Assembly: GCA_964533495.1 (NCBI GenBank)
Contig: CAZHJU010000006.1
Location: 49,582 to 113,581 of the forward strand
Direction: 5' to 3'
DNA from: Ga0077527 sp964533495
Lineage (GTDB): Bacteria > Pseudomonadota > Gammaproteobacteria > Burkholderiales > SG8-41
Length of the DNA: 64,000 nt
Position 1 is the stretch's first letter. Each line of letters starts with the position of its first letter. Under the pieces are notes generated by a model, which was not told where the DNA came from, ran no database searches, and saw nothing but the letters and a program-made list of their open reading frames with translations. The position numbers were made by a program, and so were the translations under genes. Shown piece after piece: positions 16,512 to 26,370 of the stretch.

Positions 16512-16925
16512 ATGAGCGGCTTCGGAATTTCCCGGCGTTTTCAATATCTGGGTTCATCGGCCATCTGCATCCTGAACATCCTCGGCATGTTCCTGGTGGC
16601 CTTCGGCGCGGCGGCCGGGAGTCATGTCGGCCTGTTGCTGTGGCCGGCGATCGTTCTGCTTGCCGGGGGCATTCTGTTGCTGGCGCTCTTTTCCGCCATC
16701 CGGGCTTCGCAGGTCGGGCTGTCGCCCTGGACGACGGCGATCGCCACTCTCCTGACCTGCGCTGCGGGGCCCGCGATTGGGATCCTGGTCATTTACCTGA
16801 CCGTGAAGAACGAAACGGACGGGGATTCCTCTGCGCCGACTTCTCCGTGGGGCCGGTGGCTGGCCCTGTTGTTCGCGCCGTGGGCGATGCTGTGGGCCGT
16901 CAGGTACGCGGCGGCCGGCGGTTGA
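16512..16925 (+). CDS. hypothetical membrane protein, 137 aa
   Basis: Three to four hydrophobic helices are visible (CILNILGMFLVAFGAAAG, GLLLWPAIVLLAGGILLLALFSAI, ATLLTCAAGPAIGILVIYLTV, and a weaker C-terminal one), with a basic N-terminus. No family is recognised. It lies 59 bp after the DUF6868-like gene on the same strand and may share its transcript. Confidence 0.6.
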   Translation: MSGFGISRRFQYLGSSAICILNILGMFLVAFGAAAGSHVGLLLWPAIVLLAGGILLLALFSAIRASQVGLSPWTTAIATLLTCAAGPAIGILVIYLTVKNETDGDSSAPTSPWGRWLALLFAPWAMLWAVRYAAAGG

Positions 16926-17005
16926 CCATTCGATTGATGAAGCCGGCGCAGGTTCTGGAATCAGCGGCGTCATCCCTGCTTCGGATGCCCATTGGGTGAT
17001 TTGTC

Positions 17006-17428
17006 ATGCAATCCAGAATCACCCTCATCACCCTCGGCGTCGACGATTTGGACCGGGCCGTGCGTTTCTACCGCGACGGCCTCGGCCTGAAAACGCCTGG
17101 TATCGTCGGGAAGGAATTCGAACATGGCGCCGTAGCCTTCTTCGATCTGCAATCGGGATTGCGGCTGGCACTGTGGCCGCGGGCGAGTCTCGCGCGCGAC
17201 TCGGGGTTGCCGGTCAGTCCTGCGAGTCCTACGGATTTTTGCCTTGCGCACAACGTCCTCTCGAAAGCCGAAGCCGACGCGGTGATGGCGCAGGCGGTTG
17301 CCGCCGGCGCGCGCATCGTCAAGCCGGCGCAGGATACTTTCTGGGGCGGTTATGCCGGCTATTTCCAGGATCCGGACGGGCATCTGTGGGAAGTGGCCTG
17401 GAATCCGCAGATGCTGCCCGCGGAATAG
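17006..17428 (+). CDS. VOC-family protein
   Basis: This single-domain glyoxalase-like protein of 140 residues has ITLITLGVDDLDRAVRFYRDGLGLKT at the front and GYFQDPDGHLWEVAWNP at the end. The final glutamate is a plausible metal ligand. The early histidine usual in metal-binding members is replaced (ITLITLGV), so it may not be a metalloenzyme. Such proteins are often antibiotic-binding or small-molecule-binding. The neighbours give no pathway hint. Confidence 0.82.
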   Translation: MQSRITLITLGVDDLDRAVRFYRDGLGLKTPGIVGKEFEHGAVAFFDLQSGLRLALWPRASLARDSGLPVSPASPTDFCLAHNVLSKAEADAVMAQAVAAGARIVKPAQDTFWGGYAGYFQDPDGHLWEVAWNPQMLPAE

Positions 17429-17529
17429 CGCCGCCGCCGTTTCGCGCGCCGTGACGGGTGCGGTGGCCGGCGGTATGCTGCACTTGAATTGATTATTTCA
17501 AACAACCGCATTTCCGGCAGGAATGATGA

Positions 17530-18648
17530 ATGGCTAACCTCCTCAATCACCTGATTTCGAATGAAGTCGGTACGAGCGCGTTCCTGGCGACCCTGCTGGA
17601 CATGCGCCATGACCATCCCGTTTTTGTGGAGGCCCGGGCGGCAATTGCGCTTGTCTTGAGAAAACATGGCCTTGAGCTTTCATCGCCGGCGCCCGTGCAC
17701 GTGGAACTTGAGTATTCGAACATTGACATTGTGGCAGTGTGGTCCGGATGGACGATTCTCGTTGAGAACAAGGTCGCGTCCGCATCGGTCACGCGCGGGC
17801 AGTTGAGCGGTTATTATTCCGGGTCTCTCAGGCAGATTGAACGCCGCGGATTTCTCAAGCATGCGGGCGAGGCGGTTTGCGAGTACCCGCTTTGCTTCGT
17901 CTACTTGACGCCCACTCCGGTTACCGGAGCGGTGGAGTTCGAGGATCTTGCCCTGGCCGTGGAACGCTCCGACAAGAAAATGCATGTCGGCTGGAATGAA
18001 TTGCTCGAGCATTTCATGCCTTTGGTCGGCAGAGGCGACGATCACGCGGCAGGCTTTTTCGACGCTGGCGTGGAATGCATCCGGGAGGTCCTGGAGGCGG
18101 CGAAGCGCGGCAAACTGCCCGAGGACGAACGTCGCCAGCGCCTCCAGGTTCTGATGAATGAGTTGAAGGGGAAACTTCAGGGGAATGAGGCGTTTGTGAA
18201 CCTCGCTTTTTGCCGGTGGTCCGACCGATCCAAGGAGCAACTCTTCGCCACTGGCCCGCAACGATCGGCATATGTGGGCTTGTACGTTTCGTGCGACGGC
18301 AGCTTGTTTCCTTCGGAGCATACGATTCGCGCTGTCGGAGAGATTTCTTTCGATGTGGCAGGCAAGCACCGCACGCGGCTGCGCGGATTTCTGGATGGGA
18401 AGTCACGTGACGAGTGGTCTGCGGCTGTCAGCCTTCCGATCGACGCGATCGAAGTCAACTCCGACCGGGGTTCACTTGTGTGGCGGTTTGCATTGCCTGA
18501 GATGCGTACGGACGAGTTCTTGAGGAATATGGAAAAGCATCTGGAGGATTTCTCAGGCGTTTTTGGTCCGATACTGATGGAAGGAGGCGTTTCCCCGGTG
18601 GCCCGGCCATTCGTTGCGGGGGACGCATTGCAAGCCCTGCATTATTGA
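17530..18648 (+). CDS. PD-(D/E)XK nuclease family protein
   Basis: The 372-residue protein has an N-terminal nuclease fold with the catalytic pattern E...NIDIVAV (Asp near 65) and ILVENKV (E-x-K near 75-77). RGQLSGYYSGSLRQI follows, as in the PDDEXK_4 group found in phage-defence and uncharacterised loci. The C-terminal half (about 200-372) is unrecognised and may be a sensing domain. No partner methylase or toxin is adjacent. GC is lower than in the core genes, which suggests acquisition. A role in DNA defence is inference only. Confidence 0.75.
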   Translation: MANLLNHLISNEVGTSAFLATLLDMRHDHPVFVEARAAIALVLRKHGLELSSPAPVHVELEYSNIDIVAVWSGWTILVENKVASASVTRGQLSGYYSGSLRQIERRGFLKHAGEAVCEYPLCFVYLTPTPVTGAVEFEDLALAVERSDKKMHVGWNELLEHFMPLVGRGDDHAAGFFDAGVECIREVLEAAKRGKLPEDERRQRLQVLMNELKGKLQGNEAFVNLAFCRWSDRSKEQLFATGPQRSAYVGLYVSCDGSLFPSEHTIRAVGEISFDVAGKHRTRLRGFLDGKSRDEWSAAVSLPIDAIEVNSDRGSLVWRFALPEMRTDEFLRNMEKHLEDFSGVFGPILMEGGVSPVARPFVAGDALQALHY

Positions 18649-18680
18649 GCAAAACGTTAATTTTCAACGAGGAAACATCC

Positions 18681-19490
<810 letters not shown>

Positions 19491-19565
19491 CAGGACCATG
19501 AAGCCCGAATCCGCAGAACATCACTTGGAAAACCTTCAAGACCTGTGCATCTGTGAGAGGTTTTT

Positions 19566-19970
19566 CTGACCATCGACTGGCGCAAACACTGGTGGAAACC
19601 CGGTTTCACGCTGGCCTTCTTCACGGTCGGCGTGCCGTTCTGGATGATTCCCTACAGCAAGGTCAACCTGCCCGATGCGCTGCTCGGGCCGGGGCTGGTG
19701 GTGGTATTGGCGGCGGCGGTGCTGGCGCGGGGCTACTCGGGGAAATCCTTCCTGCGCTCGGTGCTGGTGATGGGTTCGGCGGTGCCGGCCGCGGTGATGG
19801 TGCGGGTGATCGTGGAGGTGGCGCAGCGTCCCGCTTCGCACAATCTGTGGCCTTTCGAGCTGGTCATCGCGGTGCTGGTGGGCGGGACGGCTGCAGTGGC
19901 GGGGGCCTTGCTGGGGAGTTTGTTGTTGTGGGCGAATCGGAGGAGGCGTCTGGACCGTGGTGATCAATGA
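19566..19970 (+). CDS. hypothetical membrane protein with a likely CTG start
   Basis: The product (134 aa) opens LTIDWRKHWWKPGFTLAFF and has four hydrophobic helices (TLAFFTVGVPFWMI, LLGPGLVVVLAAAVLA, SVLVMGSAVPAAVMVRVIV, LVIAVLVGGTAAVAGALLGSLLLW). The coding-like part begins well before the first ATG or GTG in frame (GTG at 19632). The only start-like codon with a ribosome site is CTG at 19566, five bases after GAGAGG. A 23-codon ORF (19498-19569, starting MKPESAEHHLENLQ) overlaps this start and could couple translation. No family is recognised. Confidence 0.6.
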   Translation: MTIDWRKHWWKPGFTLAFFTVGVPFWMIPYSKVNLPDALLGPGLVVVLAAAVLARGYSGKSFLRSVLVMGSAVPAAVMVRVIVEVAQRPASHNLWPFELVIAVLVGGTAAVAGALLGSLLLWANRRRRLDRGDQ

Positions 19971-19986
19971 CAACAGGGGTAACGGG

Positions 19987-20607
19987 ATGAATTGTCGCAG
20001 CCCCTCACCCCCATCCTTTGCCGTCAGGCGGCACCGGGGGCCCCGCACGCGGGGATGTGTTTGTAAAGTCTTTCTGACGGCACTGTTGCTGCTGCCGGTT
20101 GGCGGCATGGCTGCCGAAGGCGGTGTGGAAACGCAATCTCCGGCGAAGTCCGCTGCGCAGGTCTCCGCTGCAAACCGCATCGAGCGCGAATCCTTCACCT
20201 ACGAGGCGCCCGCCGGCTGGGCGGTGTTCAACAACGAGATGCGCAGTTCGTTTGCAATGGCGAATTTCTTCAATGCCCAAAACGAGATGATCCAGCTGAG
20301 CGTATCGGGGAAGCTGACGCCGGAGCAGTATGCCGGCGCGCGGGAGCGGCTGCGCAAGGCGGAGCAGGGACAGTCGCGCAAGGGCTGGCTGCTGGCGCGT
20401 AATGGCAATGCCGAGCTGCCGCGGCACGGCGCGGTGTACGAGGCGGTGTATTACGACAATGCCAACCTGCTGACCTCGTTCACGTACAACGTGCTCGGGC
20501 CGGAGCATATCGCCCTGTTCACGATCACGCTGAAGGGCATCCGCACCGATCTCGACGAGGCCGTCCGCGCGGCGCGGCTGATGGTCGGGGGGCTGCGCTG
20601 GAAATGA
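19987..20607 (+). CDS. exported hypothetical protein, 206 aa
   Basis: A long basic N-region is followed by a signal-like core (VFLTALLLLPVGGMAAEG), so the mature protein is probably periplasmic from about residue 35. The rest (SFTYEAPAGWAVFNNEMRSSFAMANFFN and LTPEQYAGARERLRKAEQG) is unrecognised, apart from a lipoprotein-like or stress-protein style beta core. Its last 4 bp overlap the next gene (ATGA), so the two are coupled. Confidence 0.62.
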   Translation: MNCRSPSPPSFAVRRHRGPRTRGCVCKVFLTALLLLPVGGMAAEGGVETQSPAKSAAQVSAANRIERESFTYEAPAGWAVFNNEMRSSFAMANFFNAQNEMIQLSVSGKLTPEQYAGARERLRKAEQGQSRKGWLLARNGNAELPRHGAVYEAVYYDNANLLTSFTYNVLGPEHIALFTITLKGIRTDLDEAVRAARLMVGGLRWK

Positions 20608-20981
20608 GCGGGCCGCGCGGCGAGGGCCGGTTGCCGTACGCGCTGGCCGGGGGCGGCGGCTTCGCGGTGTGTTTCGCGATCGCGCAGGCGACCGGGCGCC
20701 GCGAGGCCTGGGATGCCGGCGAGTATTTCAGCATCGGCATTCCGCTGATGTGCGTGATCGTGTTCGCACTGGGCTGGCACTGGCCGCGTCGCGCCTGGCG
20801 CTGGACATTGACGATGGCGGCGGGTCAGGCCGCGGCGCTGGCACTCGGCGGCGGCTCGCTGTCGCTGTGGCCGCTGGCGATCATCGCGATGACCGTGGTG
20901 TCGGTGCCGCAGTTCATTGCGGGGCTGATCGCCGCCCGGCTGTCGCCGCGGCGTGCGCAGGCGGCGGACGATCCGGGCTGA
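20604..20981 (+). CDS. hypothetical membrane protein, 125 aa
   Basis: Four hydrophobic segments (YALAGGGGFAVCFAIA, FSIGIPLMCVIVFALGW, LTMAAGQAAALALGG, SLWPLAIIAMTVVSVPQFIAGLIAARL) suggest an inner-membrane protein. No family is recognised. The start ATG overlaps the stop of the exported protein gene, indicating an operon of two. Confidence 0.62.
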   Translation: MSGPRGEGRLPYALAGGGGFAVCFAIAQATGRREAWDAGEYFSIGIPLMCVIVFALGWHWPRRAWRWTLTMAAGQAAALALGGGSLSLWPLAIIAMTVVSVPQFIAGLIAARLSPRRAQAADDPG

Positions 20982-21069
20982 AGGCGGCTGTTCTTCTTCC
21001 GGTGGATCGTGCGGCGCGACCGGCCGGTTCCGCGAATCCCGCGCCGGGCGGCTGCGTTACCATGCCGCC

Positions 21070-21951
21070 ATGACCGCGACGCCGCTGACACTGAACCTGA
21101 TCGGGCCGGGACGCGCCGGGCGCACGCTGGCCGCGCTGCTCGCGCGCGGCGGCGCCTGTGTTCTGCAGGACGTGCTGGGCACGAGTTTCGCGAACACGGA
21201 AGCGGCGACGGCCTTCATCGGCGGCGGCCGCGCGGTGCGCGGGCTGCCGGAGATGCGGCCTGCCGCGCTGTGGCTGCTGACGCCGCCGGACGTGGCGATC
21301 GCGCCGGTGGCTTCGGCGCTGGCCGCGAGCGGCGCGATCCGTTCCGGAGATGTCGTTTTTCATTGCAGCGGCTCGCAGCCGTCGTCGCTGCTCGCGCCGC
21401 TGGCGGATGCGGGCGCGCGCATCGCCGGCGTGCATCCGCTGAAGAGTTTCGCCGATCCGGCGGCGGCGCTGCAGTCCTTCGCCGGCACCTGGTGCACGGT
21501 CGAGGGCGATGCCGCGGCGCTGGAAATCCTGCGGCCGCTGTTCGAGGGCCTCGGTGCGCGCGTCGTCCCCCTGGATGCCGCGGGCAAGACGCTGTACCAC
21601 GCGGCGAGCGTGCTGGTCTGCAACGACCTCGTCGCGCTGATGGAGGCGGGGCTGCGGCTTTATGAAAAGGCCGGGATCGGACGCGCGACTGCGCAGGGGA
21701 TGATGGAGCCGCTGGTGCGCGAGACCCTGGACAACGTGTTCGCGCTGGGCACCGTGCGCGCGCTGACCGGGCCGGTGGCGCGCGGCGACGCGGATGTGGT
21801 CGCGCGGCAACTGAAGGCGCTGGCGGACGCGGATCCGGAAGTCGAAGCGGTTTACCGTGCGCTGGCCGCGGTTGCGCTGGATCTGGCGCGGCGGCAGGGC
21901 GGAGCGCCGCCGGCGGCGCTCGATGGCACGGCCAAGGTCATCAAAAAATAA
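21070..21951 (+). CDS. Rossmann-like and DUF2520 domain protein
   Basis: The 293-residue protein has an N-terminal NAD(P)-binding domain (LNLIGPGRAGRTLAALLARGG, with GxGxxG spacing) and a C-terminal DUF2520 helical domain (from about 150, with KTLYHAASVLVCNDLVALMEAG). It resembles ketopantoate or 6-phosphogluconate-type dehydrogenases of unknown substrate. The ATG at 21070 is the conserved-looking start. A TACCAT box ends 7 bp before it, so it could be leaderless. The TAA stop lies inside AT-rich repeat copy 3. Confidence 0.85.
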   Translation: MTATPLTLNLIGPGRAGRTLAALLARGGACVLQDVLGTSFANTEAATAFIGGGRAVRGLPEMRPAALWLLTPPDVAIAPVASALAASGAIRSGDVVFHCSGSQPSSLLAPLADAGARIAGVHPLKSFADPAAALQSFAGTWCTVEGDAAALEILRPLFEGLGARVVPLDAAGKTLYHAASVLVCNDLVALMEAGLRLYEKAGIGRATAQGMMEPLVRETLDNVFALGTVRALTGPVARGDADVVARQLKALADADPEVEAVYRALAAVALDLARRQGGAPPAALDGTAKVIKK

Positions 21952-21975
21952 TCAATAAAATCAAGTACTTATAAT
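21948..21975 (+). repeat. AT-rich IHF-like repeat, copy 3
   Basis: This 28-bp block is the cleanest copy and contains AATCAAGTACTTA, a full IHF-consensus match. It includes the TAA stop of the DUF2520 gene and lies 24 bp from the end of the convergent opgH. Confidence 0.8.
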
Positions 21976-21998
21976 TTTCCCTCTACGACCGGCTGCGG

Positions 21999-24503
21999 TC
22001 AGCCCATGGCCGGTGCGGTTCGCAGCATCGCCGGCGTTGCCGCGGCGGCCCCGGGACTCTGCCGCGTGTCGCCCTGCAACCCGGCCGGCACGGCGTTTTC
22101 GACCCAGGTCTGGAAGTGCAGCCGCGACAGCGCCAACGGGTCGCCCAGCAGGATCATTTTCTGCGGCCTCGTCAGCGCGTCCGGGCCTTTCGACACGACG
22201 GTGTCCACCAGCCGCCGGCGTTCGGCGCGCACGTGCCCGGGCTGCCTGGGGCGCGCGACGCCGGAAGCGCAGGCGATCGCGTTGATCACCGGATCGACGA
22301 TGGCGTCCGCGAAGCCCGGCGTTCCGGCGGCGCGTTCGACGGCCTGCTGCAGGCCGGCGATTTCGCACGGCGTTTCGTGCTCCTCCGGCGTCAGGAACAC
22401 GCCGGCCCGGCGCAGGCCGCGGCCCAGCGACACGCGGCTGCCGTACACCGACAGCGGGATCGAGATCATCATCGCGCCGGCGACGGGCATCAGCCACCAC
22501 AGCGATGCCGGATGCAGCCAGTAGATGCCGGCGGCCCAGACGATGCCGAGCAGGGTGTGCCAGCCGTGACGGCGCAGCGCCTCGCCCCAGGTGGTTTCGG
22601 CGTCCTCGCGCGAGGGGGATTTCCACTTGACGCTCCAGCCCGACAGCGCCGCGGCGACGAACCGGGCGTGGAACAGCATGCGGATCGGCGCCAGCAGCAT
22701 CGACACCGCCATTTCGCCCAGCATGCCCGCGACCAGGCGCGTCACGCCGCCGTATTGCCTCGTGCCCTTGATCGAGATCAGCAGCACGGACAGGATTTTC
22801 GGCAGGAACAGCAGCGTCGCGGTCGCGCTGAACAGCGCGACCGCGCGCTCCGGCCGCCATGCCGGCCACAGCGGGAACAACTGGTGCGGCATCGTGAAGT
22901 ATTCCGGCGCCACCAGCACGTGCACCGCGAGCAGCGCGGTGGACAGGATCAGCAACAGCAGCCACAGCGGGGCGGACAGGTAGGCCATGACGCCGGTCAC
23001 GAACACGGCGCGGTGCGCGGGGTGCAGGCCCTTCATCAGGAGCAGGCGGGAGTTCATCAGGTTGCCCTGGCACCAGCGGCGGTCGCGCGTCAGCTCGTCG
23101 ATCAGGTTGGGCGGCATTTCCTCGTAGCTGCCCGGCAGGTCGTAGGCGATCCACACGCCCCAGCCGGCGCGGCGCATCAGCGCGGCCTCGACGAAGTCGT
23201 GCGACAGGATTTCCCCGGACAGGGAGCCTCTGCCGGCGAGGCGGCCCAGCGCGCAGTGGCGGATGAAGGGGGCGACGCGGATGATCGCGTTGTGCCCCCA
23301 GTAATGCGATTCGCCGAGCTGCCAGAAATGCAGGCCCGCCGTGAACAGCGGCCCGTAGACGCGGCTGGCGAACTGCTGCGCGCGGGCGTGCAGCGTGTCG
23401 CGGCCGACGGCGCAGGGCACGGTCTGGATGATGCCGGCGCCGGCGTTGGCCTCCATCAGCCGCACCAGCCGCATCAGGCATTCGCCGGTCATCACGCTGT
23501 CGGCGTCCATGACCACCATGTAGCGGTAGTTGTTGCCCCAGCGCCGGCAGAAGTCGGCGACGTTGCCGCTCTTGCACTTGATGCGGTGCCGGCGCCAGCG
23601 GTAGAACACGCGGCCGAAGGCCTGCAGCGAGCGGCACAGCTCCGTCCATGCCGCGGTTTCGGCGACGCGGGTGTCGGGATCGTTGCTGTCGCTGAGCACG
23701 TAGAAATCGAAATGCCGCAGGCCGTTCGCGCGTTGCAGCGATTCGTAGGTCGCGCGCAGCCCGGCGAACACGCGCGGTACGTCCTCGTTGTAGATCGGCA
23801 TGATGATCGCGGTGCGCGCCGCGGGATCGATGGGCGCGTCGCCGGCCGCCGTCGCCGAGATGGCATGCGGATCGCGGCGGCGGCACAGCAGTGCGAAGCC
23901 GGCCAGCGCGGTCCAGAACCCCGCCGAAATCCAGCCGAACAGCACCATGAACAGGATCAGGATCGCGATTTCCAGCGGTTGCCTGCCGTCGTACGGCAGC
24001 ACATCGGCCATGTAGCCGGTGGCGAACCAGGTCTGTATCAGCACCAGCGCCAGCAGCACGATGCGGCGCCGGTTCGCCGTGCCGTGCCAGTGGCCGCGCG
24101 GATCCGGCGGCGATTCGTCCGGCAGGTCCTGCGCGGCGCGCGGGCGCCGCCGCACCGGCGAGCCCGGCCATGTGCGGGGTGCCATCGAGGCGCGGTTCAG
24201 CGGCGGCATGGTGGGCAGGCGGGCGCCGTGCCGCACGCGTTCGTCGTCCGGAGCATCACTGGCCGGCGTGCCGCAGGCCAGTTTCAGCCGGTGCGCGACC
24301 GAGGCGTACGACGGGTTGCCCGGGTCGACGTCGTGTTCGGCCAGCGCCCGGTGCAGCCTGGCCATCGATTCCTGCGGATCGCATCCGCCGGCCTGTTGCA
24401 GCAGGGCCTGGCGGCGCGCGGGGGCCAGCGGCAGGCGCCGGGCGTAGCGTTCCGGCGCGTTGCCTTCTTCGCTCAGGCGGCGGTGGGAATGATGTAGCTC
24501 CAT
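21999..24503 (-). CDS. opgH: glucans biosynthesis glucosyltransferase H
   Basis: The 834-residue inner-membrane GT2 transferase makes the beta-1,2 backbone of osmoregulated periplasmic glucans from UDP-glucose. The cytosolic domain has IIMPIYNEDVPRVFAGL, VVMDADSVMTGE, SHDFVEAALMRRAGW and the RRWCQGN signature, flanked by N- and C-terminal membrane helices (about 140-185 and from 500 on). The start at 24503 has GGAG close upstream and matches family length (E. coli 847 aa). A much longer open frame reaching 25130 is rejected because it runs antisense to nothing conserved and inside opgG. Its start lies 31 bp inside opgG, so translation is coupled. Confidence 0.93.
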   Translation of the reverse strand: MELHHSHRRLSEEGNAPERYARRLPLAPARRQALLQQAGGCDPQESMARLHRALAEHDVDPGNPSYASVAHRLKLACGTPASDAPDDERVRHGARLPTMPPLNRASMAPRTWPGSPVRRRPRAAQDLPDESPPDPRGHWHGTANRRRIVLLALVLIQTWFATGYMADVLPYDGRQPLEIAILILFMVLFGWISAGFWTALAGFALLCRRRDPHAISATAAGDAPIDPAARTAIIMPIYNEDVPRVFAGLRATYESLQRANGLRHFDFYVLSDSNDPDTRVAETAAWTELCRSLQAFGRVFYRWRRHRIKCKSGNVADFCRRWGNNYRYMVVMDADSVMTGECLMRLVRLMEANAGAGIIQTVPCAVGRDTLHARAQQFASRVYGPLFTAGLHFWQLGESHYWGHNAIIRVAPFIRHCALGRLAGRGSLSGEILSHDFVEAALMRRAGWGVWIAYDLPGSYEEMPPNLIDELTRDRRWCQGNLMNSRLLLMKGLHPAHRAVFVTGVMAYLSAPLWLLLLILSTALLAVHVLVAPEYFTMPHQLFPLWPAWRPERAVALFSATATLLFLPKILSVLLISIKGTRQYGGVTRLVAGMLGEMAVSMLLAPIRMLFHARFVAAALSGWSVKWKSPSREDAETTWGEALRRHGWHTLLGIVWAAGIYWLHPASLWWLMPVAGAMMISIPLSVYGSRVSLGRGLRRAGVFLTPEEHETPCEIAGLQQAVERAAGTPGFADAIVDPVINAIACASGVARPRQPGHVRAERRRLVDTVVSKGPDALTRPQKMILLGDPLALSRLHFQTWVENAVPAGLQGDTRQSPGAAAATPAMLRTAPAMG

Positions 24504-25993
24504 GTCTCCGACAGTGTGTTGTTGTCGTGGCGCAGGAAAGCGCGCAGCTCGACGGGTTTTCTGGGATCGATCTGGCGCACGCGCAGCGTCATGCGCCAGC
24601 CGCCGGTGGCGGTATTGCGCCGGGTGGTGTTTTCGAGGATTTCGCCGTTGTCGTCGATGGACGCGATGGCCTGGAGCTGCGCGTCCGCGGGCAGCCTGTC
24701 CAGCGCCGGTCCGGCGAAGTCGATGGCCAGCGTGGTGCTGTTTTCGGGCTTGCGCGCGGGATTCTGGCTGCGCCGGGTCTGCGTGACCCAGGACAGCGGC
24801 GGGCGCGCTTCGTTCGCGCGCTGCCAGGTCAGGCGGTATTCGAAATCGTAGGGCTGCTTCGGCCGCAGCGGATCGTCGGGCACCCAGAACGCGACGATGT
24901 TGTCGTTGGTTTCGTCGGGCGTCGGGATCTGCACCAGCTCGATGCGGCCCGGGCCCCATCTGCCGCGCGGCTCCACCCAGGCGCTGGGGCGGAGTTCGTA
25001 TCGCTGGTCGGGATCCTCGTAGCTGCTGAAGGCACGGTCGCGCTGCATCAGGCCGAATCCCTGCGGATTGGTCATCGCGAAGGAAGTCACCAGCAGGCGT
25101 CTCGGATTGACCAGCGGACGCCAGATCCATTCGCCGGTGCCGGATTGCACGGAGAGGCCGTCCGAATTGTGCACTTCGGGGCGGATGTCCTCAGTGGGCG
25201 AGCGCTGGTTTTCGCCGAAGCTGTACATGCTGGTCAGCGGTGCCAGTCCGAGCTTCGCGACATGTTCGCGCGGGTACAGGCGGACCTTCACGTCGGTGAT
25301 GCTGTCGGTGCCGGGGCGCAGGATGAAACGGTAGGCGCCGGTCACGCTTCTGGAATCCAGCAGGGCGTAGACGACCAGTTCCTTCGCGGCCGGGCTGGGG
25401 CGCTCGATCCAGAATTCGGTGAAGCGCGGAAATTCCTCGCCCGACATCAATGCGGTGTCGACGGCGAGACCGCGCGCCGCGAGCCCGTACACCTGGCCCC
25501 TGCCCACGCCGCGGAAATAGCTGGCGCCGAGAAATGAAATCACCTCGTCCTTGACGTTGGCTGCGTTGACCGGGTAATGCACGCGGAAGCCGGCGAAGCC
25601 CGTGCCCTGGAGTGTCCGCGGATCGATCCGGGTCTGGCCGAAATCGAAATCGTCCGGGTTGAACCGGATCTCGGCGATGCCGTCGGCGGTGATTTCGTTG
25701 ATCTTCACCGGCCCGCCGAACTGCTGGCCCTGGTGATGGAAGGTCAGTTCGAACAGTGCCCTGGCGGGGCGCCACAATGCCCGCTCCGGTTTGAACCTGA
25801 TCTGGCGGTACTGGTCATACGACAGTTCCCGCAGTTCCTTCGGCAGCCTGTTTTCGGGTTTTTTATAAGGGGCGTTGGCCAGATCGCGCGCCAGTCTGGC
25901 GGCTTCGTTGAAGTCGAAAGCCAGCGCGCCGAACGGCAGGGTGCAGGCCAGCAGGGTTGCCGCGAGTCGCGAAAGAAGTCGGTGTATTTTCAT
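24473..25993 (-). CDS. opgG: periplasmic glucans biosynthesis protein G
   Basis: The 506-residue protein has a signal peptide (LLSRLAATLLACTLPFGALA) and the OpgG fold: FNEAARLARDLANAPYKKP, then SFLGASYFRGVGRGQVYGLAARGLA and the C-terminal Ig-like domain. It acts in the periplasm with OpgH, in branching or modifying the glucan. The ATG at 25993 is preceded by 18 extra in-frame codons that are not conserved. It is divergent from the paralogue opgD across 377 bp. Confidence 0.92.
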   Translation of the reverse strand: MKIHRLLSRLAATLLACTLPFGALAFDFNEAARLARDLANAPYKKPENRLPKELRELSYDQYRQIRFKPERALWRPARALFELTFHHQGQQFGGPVKINEITADGIAEIRFNPDDFDFGQTRIDPRTLQGTGFAGFRVHYPVNAANVKDEVISFLGASYFRGVGRGQVYGLAARGLAVDTALMSGEEFPRFTEFWIERPSPAAKELVVYALLDSRSVTGAYRFILRPGTDSITDVKVRLYPREHVAKLGLAPLTSMYSFGENQRSPTEDIRPEVHNSDGLSVQSGTGEWIWRPLVNPRRLLVTSFAMTNPQGFGLMQRDRAFSSYEDPDQRYELRPSAWVEPRGRWGPGRIELVQIPTPDETNDNIVAFWVPDDPLRPKQPYDFEYRLTWQRANEARPPLSWVTQTRRSQNPARKPENSTTLAIDFAGPALDRLPADAQLQAIASIDDNGEILENTTRRNTATGGWRMTLRVRQIDPRKPVELRAFLRHDNNTLSETWSYIIPTAA

Positions 25994-26370
25994 TCCGGAT
26001 TCTGAATGGCGCCTGTTTTCCGCTGCGCCCGGACAGGGCATCTGCAAAAACGAAAAGGGGCGTCGGTTGGACGTTTGCCGGGCAGTCGAGTTCAGTTCGG
26101 CGTCGTGCCGTGCTGAAAATCATCGCGCGCGATTTTCGTCGCGGCAAATGTTAATGCGTTGTCGCGGAAATATGAATCACGCGACGACAGATGTCGCCGT
26201 ATGGCAACAGATTCGTGCCGTGCCGGGAAAAAGAATTGCCGCATGCGTGTCGCATGTGCGACATCGTGTGCCGCGGCTCCGGGATCGTCGCGGCTGCGCG
26301 ATGTCGATGGCAGGATGCCGGGCGGAGATTGAATGAAAGAGGATGAATGAAAAAGGAGCGCTGATAAAAA
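25994..26370. promoter_or_regulatory. divergent regulatory region between opgG and opgD
   Basis: This 377-bp gap holds no gene. It contains several GTCGC/GCGAC elements, the clearest being the 14-bp dyad GTCGCA-TG-TGCGAC at 26249-26262. It must hold the promoters of both opgGH and opgD, but I could not pick -35/-10 boxes with confidence. Confidence 0.5.

Noticed and set aside
19498..19569. Programmed -1 frameshift fusing the short ORF to the membrane protein
   Set aside because: The five-T run lacks a classic slippery heptamer, and a CTG start with a ribosome site explains the data more simply. It is kept only as an alternative in the findings.
24504..25130. Upstream extension of the opgH frame by about 209 codons
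   Set aside because: The extension lies within opgG on the same strand in another frame, has no OpgH-like content, and a start with a ribosome site exists at 24503.
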